DNA from: Coniferiporia sulphurascens
Lineage: Eukaryota > Basidiomycota > Agaricomycetes > Hymenochaetales > Hymenochaetaceae
Reading direction: 5' to 3'
NCBI GenBank assembly: GCA_002794785.1
Contig: NBBA01000004.1
Span: forward strand, 1,860,001-1,924,000
Length of the DNA: 64,000 bases
Positions 21,768 through 34,057 of the stretch are shown piece by piece. Under the pieces are notes generated by a model that did not search any database, was not told where the DNA came from, and saw only the letters and a program-made list of their open reading frames with translations. A program made the translations under genes and the position numbers. The first letter of the stretch is position 1; each line of letters starts with the position of its first letter.

Positions 21768-24292
21768 CCTTCCTCGTTGCGGTGGCGGGTTGTGGTTATT
21801 ATGATCACCCAAAGGAGCTTAATGTACACGGTCTGGCGCCCGGATGGACCAAACGCACTCATTCCCCGAGGTATCCCTCTCTCATCCGAACTCAGCGCTG
21901 GAAACCCTTCACAAAATATGCGGAGCCTTTGCCGGTTTCCCCGAGTACCTAGACTTCGTCGGCCTGTTATTTGCTCAAGGGGTGTCTTCTAAAACCTATT
22001 TGTATCCAATCCTCGCTAAGGATCCGACTAGCGCGGTCGGGCTTGGTGCTTTCATGTCGTCGGAATCTAGCTTGAGGATTCGAAATTTCCGATTTCCTCG
22101 TCCGATGATGTTTCTTAGTGCGCCTCCCGCAAAAGTAGGACGCGCTGTTGGGGCGGAGAAGTTTATGTCTATTACCTCGGAAGTTCTCAAAGTATAAAAA
22201 AACACGAAGCGCGTATGCGAGTCCTCGGATCGAATGCACGGGGATTAATATTATCTGACAAGATTGGAGACGCTACGTATCCACTAGGCGATATTTCCGT
22301 GCTGAGGCGCAATAATTGTTTTCAAGACCATAACTTCCCTATATCCGCACTTGACGCGACTGTGTATCACGAGGGCTTCCCCGTGGCTATGATATATGGT
22401 AGCGAAGTCAGGAAGACTGCGCGCACAAAGCGCATATATCGACAAGAGTCAAGAAGTATGCATACAGTCAGTATACGATCCAGGTGCTTCGCTAACCGGG
22501 AGGCACTTCTTTTCATCAAAACCACATGCGCCCCACGTCCTCTCGCATAGTTAAAACACGCAGCTCCAACCCTTTTGGAAGACATCCAAGGTTTATTGTG
22601 GAAACTGCGCCTCCGAGTCGGGCCGGGAGTCGGCTCCCGGTGTGCAAACTCCTGCGGTGCATTTGGAGCGGAAGCAAAAGGGAAGTTCATTGCGTCACCA
22701 CTACTGTACTGCTCTGCGGGGCAGACTAGACCCTATCTGCGGGACGGCTCTCGGCTCTCGGGAGCCACCGCAGCCTGAGGGGGTGGCTCCAGCTACTAGC
22801 GTACTTTCATCGAATATTAATATTGATGTGGAGCGGACCGCAAAGAACGCGCAGAAGGCTAATTTGAACCCTTGTTGTTCGTTACTTAGTTTGGAAGACA
22901 CCCCCCATTCTAATCTTCACGTTATGCACATTTCACGAAGCCTGACGTATATTGGGTGGTTCTCTTTTGTTTCTATTTCGGTACGTATGCACTACGTATT
23001 AGTTTAGTTGATGCAGTCGAACCTCCAGGTCCAAGTTGCGGAATCCGCCGGTCCGCTAGGTGGCATAGAAGTCTATTTTCCTTTGAAAAATAATAAACTC
23101 AAAATGGGAGATGAAATTACGAATTTTGTGGAGAAAGATAGCCGCCCAAGTTAGACGATTGCTACCCGACCCGAATGACATTAAGATTCCTCAGTACAAG
23201 GGGTAGGTATATCATGGGAAGTTCTACTGTGCTTTTGATGTTGGTTGCCGCACACTTCGAGATAGATGAAATTGAAATTGGAGAGATCAGCGAGCGTTTC
23301 ATCGGAATCCCCTCTTCCGACCATTCAAGTCTGTCTTCCACCTCGTTCAGGCTCGACGCGAGACACCCCTGCATGGCACATCTTCCAGATGTACAGAGTG
23401 TTACGATCAGATGTAATGGAGGATATTGCCGATTACATAGTGACGAGGCTCTTTTCCCGAGCACAAGAGGTCGGCTAGATAGCTGTTGAGATTTACATAC
23501 CTGATCGACGGAGTCTGCATATGAAAACGCATTTACGAGAGGGGCGGGGACAGGCGATCGATGGGGGAGTGACGAAGGCGAACAGTAGCCGAGGGAAAGG
23601 TGATGCTATCAGATCTCCTTCGTGCAGCACTAACGCCCATGCTCCGCCGCCGCCTTCTCGCCCGCGCTATTTGCCGCGGTCATTTTTTTTTTCACATCGG
23701 CGTCAGGAGTGTGAAGCCGAGAGGGGCTCGACGTAGTCCTTTGTTAGAAGATAGCCCCGCTTCCCACAGCTCTAATTACTGATGTGAAGAGTCCACACTG
23801 ATGCCGGCGGGCGCAGCGCATCCCACATCGTGCGCGTCTGGCTTTGTGGCAACTGTGGCCGGGGTCAGCACAATCGAGTTGCTGCGGGCCATGGTAACAC
23901 CTGGACTGCAGCCGAATGCCTAGGAGGGGCCTGAGAGGGTACCGACGAGTTGTCGACAATTGTGTTTCATGGGCATCTGGATTGGACAAAGCGAGCCACG
24001 AGAGCGGACGCGCATTGACGCAATGTTTGTCGCTGCGTGGCGGGGAGAGTTTAGGGCCGGTCTGTACGCGGCAACGTGGGCCTAATAATCTCTCGCTCCC
24101 CTGCGACTTCCATCAGCCACGCCCCTCTGCTAACCCCATCCAGCAGTTCCACCCGCGTGTTCAGTCCCACCCATCCTCGGACGCGTCCCCGTAACCGTCC
24201 CCCCCGCCGCCCCCCGCCCTCAGTCCCCGCCTCGCTCCTTCATTTCTTATCCCCTTCGGCTTCATCTATCTATCCCAACCAACACACAACAG
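21768..24292. other. Right end of the F-box array and gene-poor flank
   Basis: The first 1.1 kb is array spacer: 22560-22860 matches 19480-19780, and the ggtatccctctctcatccgaactc stretch near 21868 matches 18748. From about 22900 to 24292 I see no repeat of the unit and no gene with a family resemblance. ORFs near 23175-23489 are short and unsupported. The last 250 bases are C-rich and probably the promoter and leader of the following gene. Confidence 0.55.
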
Positions 24293-26064
24293 ATGCATAC
24301 ACGACGCTCCGCGCAGCTGTCGTCTCTCGTCCTCCCACACCCCCCGCTCCCCAAGAGGACATCGTCCATCCGCTCCTCCACAGACACCTACTCCTCCCCG
24401 CGCACCCCGCGCAGCAGCACCGGCCTCCCCTCCCCCACCCTCTTCAAGCTCGATGCCGCCGCGCCCCGCAGGAGCACAGATAGCTGGAGTAGCTCGGTCC
24501 AGGATGGCGGCGACGACGACATGGAGTGGGAGTGGACCGTCGAGCAGCTCTCGCTCTTGAGCAAGGTGAGTTCCAGGTCCAACCACCCGTCGCGTGACGC
24601 GGCGCGCGCGTTGTTGTTGTCCGCGTGCCCAGCCTCCCCGGCGAACCCCGGCTGATTCGCGCTTCTCCCCCCGCCCCCAGACACTCGACGCGCTCCCGTC
24701 GCACCTCCTTAGCCCATTCAACGGCTCCTTCCCCCCCGCGAACGTCCTCGACAAGATCTCCCGCAGCATCATCCACGCCAAGGATCCCCTCGAGTGGCCT
24801 CATTCCATCCGCTCGACGCGTATCAAGCTCCTCAAGATAGCCCGCAGTCGCGCCGAGGAGAGCGGCATGCGTGGAGGTATTCGCTCGCCGGATCTGTTCT
24901 CCGACATCCTGCAGCCGACGACCAACGTTCCGAAAAAGCCCTTGTACCGACAGTCGAGTATGGATTTTATTAAGGGCAATACGCTCAAGAATGAGAAGAG
25001 CATCGATCGGTATGTGTTTATTACTCATTAGTACGTGCATTTATAAAAACTTGACTGCCCGCCTTTGTAGTCTTTCGACCCGTCTTCAGCGCGTCGACCG
25101 AGTCATTTCAAACCCGGCTTACGCCTATGGACAGGATTCGTCGCGTTCTCCTTCCCCGCCGCCTTCCGTCCGCCGCCCTATCGGTCTACGTGAACCGCCG
25201 AGCACGCCCGAGACCCCCGCAAGAGACGTCACATTCAGGGGCCCGCCTTCTTCGCTCTCGAGTAGCCGTGGGACAAGGCTGCGCCGCTCAACGACTACGC
25301 TATCGGGCCTGGCCACGATTCCCTCTGGCGTGGCTAGCAACTGCACCAATACTGACCCCTTCAGTCTGCATCGCCATCCAATGATCAAGCGTTCAGAGAC
25401 ATTCAGCTCTCCAGGCGCATACGGCTTGGGCCACTCGCTTAAGCGTGCTCCCTCATTTGGCAGCGTCTCCACGAGGTCGATCGACTCCAGCCGAATGAGT
25501 ATCGACGACCAAAAGGAGAACTCGCCGCAGTTTTTCGCAACAGACAAAGGAATCGATATCTACCCGTCCAGTGATGAGGAAGAGAAAGTCCGGAGCAAGA
25601 AGATCAAGAAGCAGCGAACATGCAACTCTCCTGTGCCTTCAGAGCGGCCGAAGAGGAAAGTGAGCACCGTGTCCAAGACTGCGTCTTCGGCTACCCTAAA
25701 GTCCACGGCGACGGCTACGCCCAAGGGTAGCGTGCGCACGCGGAAGACGTCCTCGAAGAAGATTACGGTGACGACAAGTGCGTCGATGTTCGGCGCTGAG
25801 CTCCCGCATCCGCAGCCTGAGCCTGCTCCGCCCACGCCAACTATTTCTCTACCGCAGCCGGAGCTACCATTTGAGCTGCCCGCACCTGAGAGCATGCAGG
25901 CGCCGCCAGTCACACCGAACAAGCGGCTCCGCAGAGTCAAGACGACGAACTTCCCGCCTCGCATGAGACGTCGTATCTCGTTCGGGCACCTTTCTGCGCC
26001 TCTCGAGGATGAGGCAGAGAACCATCTAGGGTCTGGTCTTGGGAGCGCGTTCCAAATGCAGTAG
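24293..26064 (+). CDS. Disordered Ser/Pro-rich protein, probably nuclear, unknown function
   Basis: Three exons, 24293-24565, 24681-25009 and 25071-26064, encode 531 residues. Introns are gtgag...cccag (115 bases, GC-rich) and gtatg...tgtag. A conserved-looking ordered block spans the exon 1/2 join: MEWEWTVEQLSLLSK, then LDALPSHLLSPFNGSFPPANVLDKI and KDPLEWPHSIRSTRIKLLKIAR. The rest is rich in Ser, Pro, Thr and Arg, with basic patches (RSKKIKKQR, PKRKVS, RMRRRISFGHLS) suggesting nuclear localisation and many phosphorylation sites. I do not recognise the family. Codon usage and in-frame splicing support a real gene. Confidence 0.8.
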
Positions 26065-29000
26065 ATGATCGTCACTGAAGCCGCCCTCTTGCCGGACCCA
26101 TATCCCGTGAAATTATAGCAGAACAGCTAGCACACTCTCCTTTACCGTACACACACAAACATTTCCCATATAGAGGGGACCTTCGTAACCCCGCTCTCAC
26201 CCATTCTTTCACCGAATCGATCATCACTCAAATTTTTTCGCTCGGCGCTCCCATCGTCGCGGAGGCACTTCCCTCCGCCCAACCTTGTTGATTCTCACAC
26301 ACAGAACAAGAACAACACCATCAACCCGCCGGAAATATCGATAGGATACTTATCTCGCCGGCTGTTATCACACGCATCAAATCGTCGCCCACAAAGATCA
26401 CACTCCAACATGTACTTTTCCTCGAACTCACTCATCATCTCTCCCTCCCTCTTCCATCTTTTTCTCTCTTTCTCTTTTTCAAATCCATTTAAACTTCCTC
26501 TGTTTCTTTGCTACGAAATCGCATCTCCAATTTACGGAGCTTTAGCTCTTTTTTTAGTCATGCTTTTTTTCTTTCTCTCCTTGTCCACCCCCAACCTCTC
26601 TCACATCTTCACTACATCTTTCCTCCTCAAATTCTGCTGTAAGTTTGTTGTGTTGTTTCCGTGGAGAAAGGGAAACAGGCCCCCCATGTACGTCCGGATC
26701 TTAGATCCCCATCCCTTCTCGTTCTCTTGTTTGCTTTCCGCTTCCCCCCTCCATTCTGTCGTCAAAAACTCTCTCCATGTATCCTTCGCTCCCCCCCTTT
26801 GCAACACCATCCTTTTAAGGAGTCACAGTCCTGCCTATCCCCACCACCGTTCTACTACTCTTGCAATTTAAAAGCCCCCCGAGGTTTCCCACCACATTCC
26901 TTGTCTACACAATCAACCACTCCTGCCCAATTCCGCCCTTCGTTCGTCTAATTCGTTCATTTCAGTTTTCCTTTATTCGTTTCTCGCTTTACTTCTCTCG
27001 CCCTCATCGCTTCTCAGTCCCAAGCTTAGTCTCGGTCTCGGTCTCAGTCTCAATCACATTCTCAGCCTCAGTACTATTTCTCGACTTTTTCTTTCTTTTT
27101 CTTTTTCTTTCTCGATCCCGATCTCTCATCATAATGTTCTGTGCTTCGCGTTAAATGCTTGATCTGTTTGTCTTTTCCCCGTTGTTTTCTTCCTTCCTTT
27201 CTTCGCGTTTGCGTTTGCGTTTGCGTTCGCGTTTTCCGCTCTCCCTCAGCGCCCAAATCCGTTTCGTGGCGGCCCGGGAGGCTTGCTCTGTACATCGAGA
27301 GAAATAGCAGTATCAGTATCGAAAGATTAGTTTTGAGTTAGGGTTGGACTCGGGCTCGGACTTGGGTTTTGAGCTTAAACTCGGACCAAATGTTGGGCCT
27401 TGAGCTTGTCCTGTCCCTAGACCCTGATCCGATCTGAACGCGTGTGCTGTTTGTCTGTGGTCTGTGTGGCTGACTCGGAAGGGAGTGATATTAATATTGA
27501 TAGACCCGGAAAACGCCCGGACACCCACTACATGAGACTAGAGCGAAGTGACCTGTTCACTTAAGCTTGTTCCTTGTTGTGTGAGGTTATACAGTATGCA
27601 GGAACTATATATAGCACTAGTACTGTTCGCCCCTGCGAATACAGGGTTCCATATCGAGTCTGAAAGTACATGTACGTCACGCTGGCTGGGTTCTTGAGGG
27701 CGTCAAATAATTGGAGTAAATAAGTTACAAGAGTACACTACAGCATGCGGGGTTTTTTGTGTTTTTTTATTATTATGTTGGAGGTCTGAGGGGTGGGGGT
27801 TGGGGGATGGAAGCACGGGAGTCAAGCGGTCGGGCGATGAGTGCTAATTGCAAGTAGAGATCAAGAAGAAACAAGGGTTGTAAATGTCTAATACGCCAGC
27901 GCCTTACATGCATTTGTCGGGTTGGGCGGGTGAGCGAGCGACGTTTAACACCCTGAGTGACATTGATATTGTCGACTCAGTGGCAGTGTGGACGAGCTGC
28001 GATATCGGAGGTTTCGGAAACTTCGTCGTATATTGAGGGTGGGACCCCTTACATGTAAACGGCCGCCTGCCACTAGCAGTGCCCGAACTTAGAGCGAAAT
28101 GAAATGGAGACGGGAATAATAACACTGTTGTAATGGCGACAGTCGGCAGCAGCAGCTCGAGAAAACACGCCGCGGCAAGGACCAGTCTACGCAATCACTG
28201 ACAGTGGGCAAAAAAAAAGTGGTAAAATTGAGACATACAGATTGGTGCGCAGCGTTCGTGGGGAAGTGAAGTCTTCCTCCGATCAGATCGACCAGTTCAG
28301 TTGACGTGGTCAACACGAAGGCATGATTTGAATTGCGTCGAATCTGTGTTGATGTTTTCTGCAGCCGTCAAAGTAGAGATAGGGAGGTTCCATGTTTCGG
28401 CGGTCTTGTGTTTTTTTACTTTCACATGCGCATGGATGCTCATTGGGTACAATTTGAAGTACGAAGTTTCCAGGGATCAAGCTTCGCCGCCAGGAGCAAA
28501 AAAAGGGGGACCCTTTTCCGTGTGTCGATTCCGGGACTCTCGGATCCTAGGAACGCTGAATGTGGCTTCCTTCATACAGTATCGAACCGGAACGAGGTCA
28601 GGTCATCTCAAGGAACGAGTAGCTGTAAGTAGGTTCAGGAAGTGTCTTTCCATAGGTTTGAAATATCCCCATAGGCGTCTGAGCATCTTCGATAAATTTT
28701 CTCTCTCATGATCAGTTCTTCCTCGCCACACCGGCGGACACCCCAAAACACAAACTTTCTCGAGGAAGGAAAGACCGAGGGTGGTAACCAATTACATTTT
28801 TGTTCAGCAGTCCCGGCGTTCCGGTTGTGGTTTGCGAAACGGGAAGATTCAAATTAGTCTGTGGGGCGCGGACGTTGTTTTGCGTGCACGTAGTCTGTTT
28901 GTCTGCTTTTCTTTGAACCAGGAAAGAAGGTTTTGCTAATTGTAAAATCGAACTTTTGAGCAACCGAGTGGCCGTATGGACCTTATGGAGCGCAACCATG

Positions 29001-29387
29001 TGTGCGCGGTGGTCGCCATTCTTTAAAAAAATGAATCTAGGGCGTTTGTTTTGCGAATAGAAGCCTAAGACCTGGCTCGACAAGAAGACCTCAAACGCCC
29101 ATGAGATGAAATTGTTTGCACACCGTGAGACTGAGTACCGGCCAAAAAGGACCCTCGGGCTGTTTGAATATCAGCAGGCTCCATATTCCTTTGTGGGTGC
29201 CTCCGGAGACTGGGGGGACAAACTTTGGAAATATTTCGGAAGGTAGAAAAACCGGTGATGACAGTTCAAGTGGAAGCGGGGGCTCAAGCCTGGGAACTGA
29301 GTAACTACATGTTACTATTACGTAAATAATAGATGGTCTATATTCGCTTCTTCGAATCCACTCTACACCGCCAGTCCGCCGTCCTCG
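26065..29387. other. 3.3 kb region without a convincing gene, strongly pyrimidine-biased at 26400-27300
   Basis: The plus strand from about 26400 to 27300 is overwhelmingly C and T, with long ctttttctttc runs and near-repeats of gtctcg around 27020-27060. This bias creates spurious open frames such as a 153-codon one at 26410 that would be a run of Phe, Leu and Ser. A short hexamer repeat lies at 27205-27235. From 27300 to 29387 there are short ORFs only, none with a recognisable domain or coherent splice sites. It may hold long untranslated regions or a non-coding transcript; sequence alone does not decide. Confidence 0.5.
27205..27235. repeat. Short hexamer repeat (GCGTTT)n
   Basis: Three perfect copies of gcgttt followed by gcgttc and gcgttt. 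A simple-sequence repeat with no sign of function; it may be variable in length between strains. Confidence 0.8.
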
Positions 29388-30255
29388 ATGTCCACAGCTG
29401 GCTCAGCGTCCTCAACACCGCATAGCACACCGTCGCGTGCGCGCGCGATCCCTCGTCCGCCGCCCTCACCCATTCGCCCCACCACTCCGCGTCCCACTTC
29501 GCCCGTACCATCTGCCGCCTCCGCCTCGACGCTCTCTGCCGCAGCCAACGCACCCCGGCCACCCGGCCCTAGCGCTGCAGGCTTAGGCTCGCACGCGCAT
29601 GCTGCTGGGAGCGCAATTGTGGGCCAGGGTGTACCGGGTACACCGCCCCCCGAAAGCCCGAGCGCACGCGCGTCCAGGGGTCGGGCGCGCGATCTGCTGC
29701 GGAAGCACTATGGGCTCGGTGTGGGCCCGCCTCCGCCTCTGAATGGTCCTGGGAAGCCACTCGACCCCATGGATATTGGTGAGAGAAAGGATAAGAGGGG
29801 AGCTGTTAATAGGGGACTCACCGGATGTTCGCTGTACTCGCAGACTCGCCCGCGTTCGATGCGAAATCGTACTACGAGCAGCTAATCACGACGTCCTCGC
29901 TATCTACGCTGATGAAGAAGGAGAATGAACTGTTGTCGGGTTTGTGTCCTGTCCTCCCATTTCGTTCGTAAACTAGTTATTTATTTTGTGTTCAGAAATC
30001 CGCCACCTCGACAGCGAGCGCCAATCCTTGGTATATAACCACCACCACGAGCTCATCGCTGCGAGTGATACCATAGCAGCTGTCAGTTATCATTTTCATG
30101 AACATGCTATTTCCTTTAAGTTAAATCATTGTTCTTAGATGAAGACCCGCGCGGAAAGCATAGATGTCGACCTCGACAAGCTGAGGGTCGCGTTCTCGGA
30201 AATATCCCGACTCAACGACGATCTGAGAGTCCAGAAAGCAGACAACGACAGATGA
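29388..30255 (+). CDS. VPS51: VPS51 subunit of the GARP/EARP tethering complex
   Basis: Four exons, 29388-29778, 29844-29939, 29996-30081 and 30139-30255, encode 229 residues. The N-terminal 110 residues are Pro/Ser/Ala-rich and probably unfolded. The core begins with LLRKHYGL and GKPLDPMDI, then FDAKSYYEQLITTSSL, LMKKENELLSEIR, LDSERQSLVYNHHHELIAASDTI and a terminal helix (AESIDVDLDKLRVAFSEISRL). This is the recognisable Vps51/Vps67 N-terminal coiled-coil module, which in yeast binds the t-SNARE Tlg1 and helps tether endosome-derived vesicles at the trans-Golgi. The length suits fungal Vps51, much shorter than animal homologues. It is convergent with the next gene. Confidence 0.87.
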
Positions 30256-30390
30256 TCATTATATTGTTCGTGCGTACGATACCGTGTCAAGGCCCAGTTA
30301 ATATGCAGGACAGTAAGCTACTATGGCGATAGCAATACAAAGCAACAAAGCAACAGAATCACAAGAGGACTACTCGTACAAGCCAATTAA

Positions 30391-32831
30391 TCAATCATCA
30401 TACCCGAGCTCCATGTCCCTTTTCGCCCTCCTTAGCGCAGCGCGCTCGTCGTCAGCCATGCATGCCCAACCCTCGACACTATCCGCGAGCTCCATCTCCC
30501 ATTTCTCCTCAAGATCAAGCATCTTCTTACTTTTCTTCGGTGGCGGTGGGCGAGGAAGGGCGGGGGGTGGTGTGCGCCTGTTTGGGTGAAGCGGGGCAAT
30601 GCGACTGAGTGCTGCGCGCGACGCCTTCGCGAGTGGGCTGTAGCCGGGGGATGGCGATGCTAGCGGGGAGTTCACTTTTGAGCTCACGCGCCGGATTAGG
30701 GCGGACATAGAATCTCTACGTGGGGGTATATGCGGGGTGGAGCTGCGCGGTCCCGGGTTGCGTGGGCGGGTGACTGGCGTTGGTACGGGAGCCGAGGGTA
30801 GAGCGGCAGAAGGTGTTTGCGACTGTCGCGCATCTGATAGTGGCAGAGATTTATTTTCCTATAGTCGAATAGTCAGATAACCCGGAGTCCATGACGGATG
30901 TAATGAAATGAAATGATACCTTGTTCTCATCAGGAGCCCCCCTTGTATTAGAGGGTTCGTGTTCCTCGATGGTTTTCTTCGGAAGGATGGGTTCTGGCAT
31001 ATGGTCGGGTTCGTCCTCATCCGAAGATAAAATTGCCGCTTTCTTGCGACTTTTCCTCGCCCTTGGTTGAGGCTTGCCCGCATCCGGCGTATCCTGCGCC
31101 ATGGATTGACCAGCACCAGTCACGTCCTCAGCGTTTCTTAGACTTCCAGAGTCTCCTGAAATATCATCCATTTTCTGTTTCCCCTTCCCGTCTGTCCTGT
31201 TTTTACCGCCTGTTTTCCTCACCGGCTCGACGGCAATGTTTTCTGTAATTGCAGTATTGCCAGAGCTGCCTGCACGACCGGAAGTGTCTGCATGTGCCTC
31301 GTTCATAGCAGTAGCAACTGCAAGAGCAGCTGAACCGTTTTCCGCTGCCTTTCTTTTCTTACTTTTGTCTGGTTTGCCCACGGGAGGGATAACCGCGCGC
31401 AGCGAGGACAGCTGGGTGCCAGGATCTGCGGAAGGGGGCACAGAAATAGGCACAGAAGGACGTACGGAAGTTGACAAGGAAGCATTTACAGATCCGGAGT
31501 CTTCCACGGATCCTGATGGATGAAGACGGGAGGAGGGTCGAACAGACGTATTAGCTGAAGGCAGTGCAGAGATTGCCGCACTAGCTGGGTCAGAATACGA
31601 CGCGCTCGGTGCTGCTTTAGAGGATCGAGGGAGAAACGCGAGATCATCCTCGCTGGAGTCATTTACAAATTCCTTGCTCTTGAAGTCATCTCCCTGCGGT
31701 TTGCCTTTATCTTTTTGACGACGCTTTGAAGCAGCGATGACCGAGGCCTTGCTTCTCGCTGAAGTCGGCGCGTCCGCCGAGTCCTCAGGTGTTCTCGCTC
31801 TCTTTTCTCGGGCCTTGTCCTTCTTTTGCTTCTTTGTACTGTGTTCATCCTTTTTGCTGATCGACCTTGATGTGTCTGCGATAATAACGTCCTCAATATT
31901 CATTGAATTATGGAGAATATCTTCATCGTCGATGAGACGGCGTTTCTTTCTGCGCGCTACATGAGGCGACGTCGGTGGTGTGCTTCCGCCAACAATACCG
32001 CTCCGGTCAAAAACCGGCGACGGAGGTCGCGTCGTAGGAACTATGGACGAAGGCGGATCTGAGGGAGGCAGTACGGATGTGTCGCCTAGGTGCGCCCCAA
32101 TTGGAGCGCGGAAGGGGCGAGAGCTATCCGGCATGTCCGTCATGTTAGGTTCGGTCGTCCTCCCAGAGAGACTAGGGCCTGCTTTCCCATGTTCATCATC
32201 CGAAGACAAGTCGATGACCATATCTCTTGCCGCAACACTAGACTCTCCATATTTCCTGGATGAGGACTGTCCGGTTGCTCCCGCAATCGGGTCGCTAGTA
32301 GCCGTTTGCTGTCGGCGTCGCATTTTTGCACGCTCTGAGATATCTTGAGTGAAGAAAGTCGGGTCAGAGAGGGGCTGGTGTGACGGTCGCGAACCATAAC
32401 TGTCAATAGCATCCGTAGACATAGAAGGAGCAGTTTTGTTTTGATCGACGCCAACTTTACTTGAGGCAGCACCCTTATAAGCCGGACGAGGTCTGGGTCT
32501 CTTGGGTTTCGCTTGCACCGGAGCTGATTCGGGAATGCTGGAACTTGAAGTCGCAGTGACGTTGGCAGCCGATGTCGTCGCATTTGTTATTCTTGGGATA
32601 CTTTCCAATGTGAATTCAGAGACAGAGGATGGCTTTTCCGTAGGTAGAAGTATTTCGCGTGCGGTAAATTCAGAAATGGAGGAGACGTTTTGTGCTTCAT
32701 GTGGCTTGGGAGCTGGTGAGCATGGTTAGCATCTAGGGAATAGCGACGGGGTTCGAATCGTGCGCACCGATGCCCAGTGACCCGCCTTCATCTTCGCTAT
32801 CTCCCACAATCCAGTCGTCCGGATTGGCCAT
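30391..32831 (-). CDS. Large disordered nuclear-type protein, conserved C-terminus, unknown function
   Basis: Three exons, 32768-32831, 30920-32712 and 30391-30858, encode 774 residues. The start at 32831 (MANPDDWIVGDSEDEGG) is preferred; an in-frame ATG 108 bases upstream is possible. The body is Ser/Pro/Lys-rich and low-complexity, with basic runs (KKQKKDKAREKRAR, ARRKKRRLIDDEDIL) and acidic-Ser motifs (SSDDE, SSDEDEPD) typical of chromatin or nucleolar scaffolds and CK2 sites. The last 50 residues look folded: MLDLEEKWEMELADSVEGW...DERAALRRAKRDMELGYDD. That short C-terminal helix is the best handle for a search. I do not recognise the family. Confidence 0.75.
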
Positions 32832-33136
32832 TGTGTCGATAGTCGCGGTACTCGACGTCGTTGTCGTAGGTGGGTGCAACAGCCGACTCACCTCTGATTC
32901 GTGACGAACGCGTCGGAGGATCGTGACTGACGCGGTCACGTGCTCCGTGAAGCCGTAATCACCAGCGTAGCCTAATTTTAGTGTTCTATTACGTGCTCAC
33001 TTCAATTCAAAGTTCGGATGACCAACCACGGTTACTGAGCACAATCCATGCTGATGAAGACTGATGTCTTGATATTGGTAAGGCTTCATTCACTTGACCT
33101 ACTTATAATCTAAACCACAATTTGAGCTGCTTGCAA

Positions 33137-34057
33137 ATGGTGCCCCCAAATTTCAGCAAGCCTCACGTTGAAGCATCTCAAAAGCGCGTGCGCGTGCTCT
33201 TTGGTGGAAAATGGATTGTTGACACCAAAGCGGCGAAGCTTGTGTCGGTATTTGAAAGTTTCGATCATTCGGGAGAAACACTGACAATCCATGAAGGTGG
33301 AAGCGCTACTACCCGACCTATTTCTTCAGCATCAGCGATGTTCCACAGATATACTTGCTCCAATCTGGCCCTTCTTTGGAAGGCGCAGCGAGCGTTACAT
33401 ACGATGTTCTAGCTGGCGAGAAAGTAGCCAAAGGCGCCGCCGCGGTTTATGGACAGGACGCAGGTGTTCTTTCAGGACTTGTTGAAATTGACTTCCGTTC
33501 CATGGACGGGTGGTTTGAGGAAGAAGAAGAAATATTTGATCATCCGAAAGATCCATACAAGGCCTGTGGTCTTTCATTATGCTCGGACTAGGCGGAAAAC
33601 TAAAATTTTGCCTCGCATTTAAAGCGCGTCGACGTGCTCCAATCAGCGAGACACGTTCGCATCGAAGTCAACGGAGTCGAGATCGCCAATACGCACAGGC
33701 CACGTCTTTTGTTTGAAACTGGCCTTTCCGCTCGAACGTACATACCCAAAACGGACTGTCGTATGGACCTCCTTGAGCCGTCAGACCTCACCACCTCGTG
33801 TCCATATAAGGTTCGCCATCTTTTTTCTACGCCGACTTAAGCCACGCTCAGCCACCTTTTTAATAAACCTTTAGGGCGTGGCTTCGTACTATTCCGTTCG
33901 CTTGCCCAATGGTGGCGATCTCCACGAGAACATCGTGTGGTGGTACCGCACCCCAATCATGGAGTGCATCGATATCAAGGGGTATCTTGCCTTCTACGAC
34001 GAAAAGGTCGACGTATGGGTTGATGGGGAGAAGCAGGAAAAGTCGCTTTTCTCTTAG
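33137..34057 (+). CDS. DUF427 family protein
   Basis: Four exons, 33137-33243, 33297-33561, 33625-33810 and 33875-34057, encode 246 residues. Two DUF427 modules are visible. The first runs KRVRVLFGGKWIVDTKAAKLV into YYPTYFF (split by intron 1). The second runs RHVRIEVNGVEIANTHRPRLLFETGLSARTYIPKTD, then CPYKGVASYYSVRL, IVWWYRTP and the closing GYLAFYDEKVDVWVDGE. This tandem arrangement is usual in fungal members. The biochemical role of DUF427 is not established. The intron 33562-33624 begins gc rather than gt (AAG|gcctgt); retaining it hits a stop, and no GT donor nearby gives the right phase. Confidence 0.93.

Noticed and set aside
26410..26871. A 153-codon hydrophobic ORF resembling a membrane protein
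   Set aside because: It lies wholly in a pyrimidine-rich tract, where T/C-rich codons automatically give Phe, Leu and Ser. No domain, and no homologous feel.
27345..27420. G/T-rich stretch (gggttggactcgggctcgg) considered as interstitial telomere repeat
   Set aside because: No regular TTAGGG-type period; only loosely similar short words.
32748..32762. B-box-like ggttcgaatc, possible tRNA
   Set aside because: It lies within the first intron of the gene at 30391-32831 and lacks the other tRNA parts.
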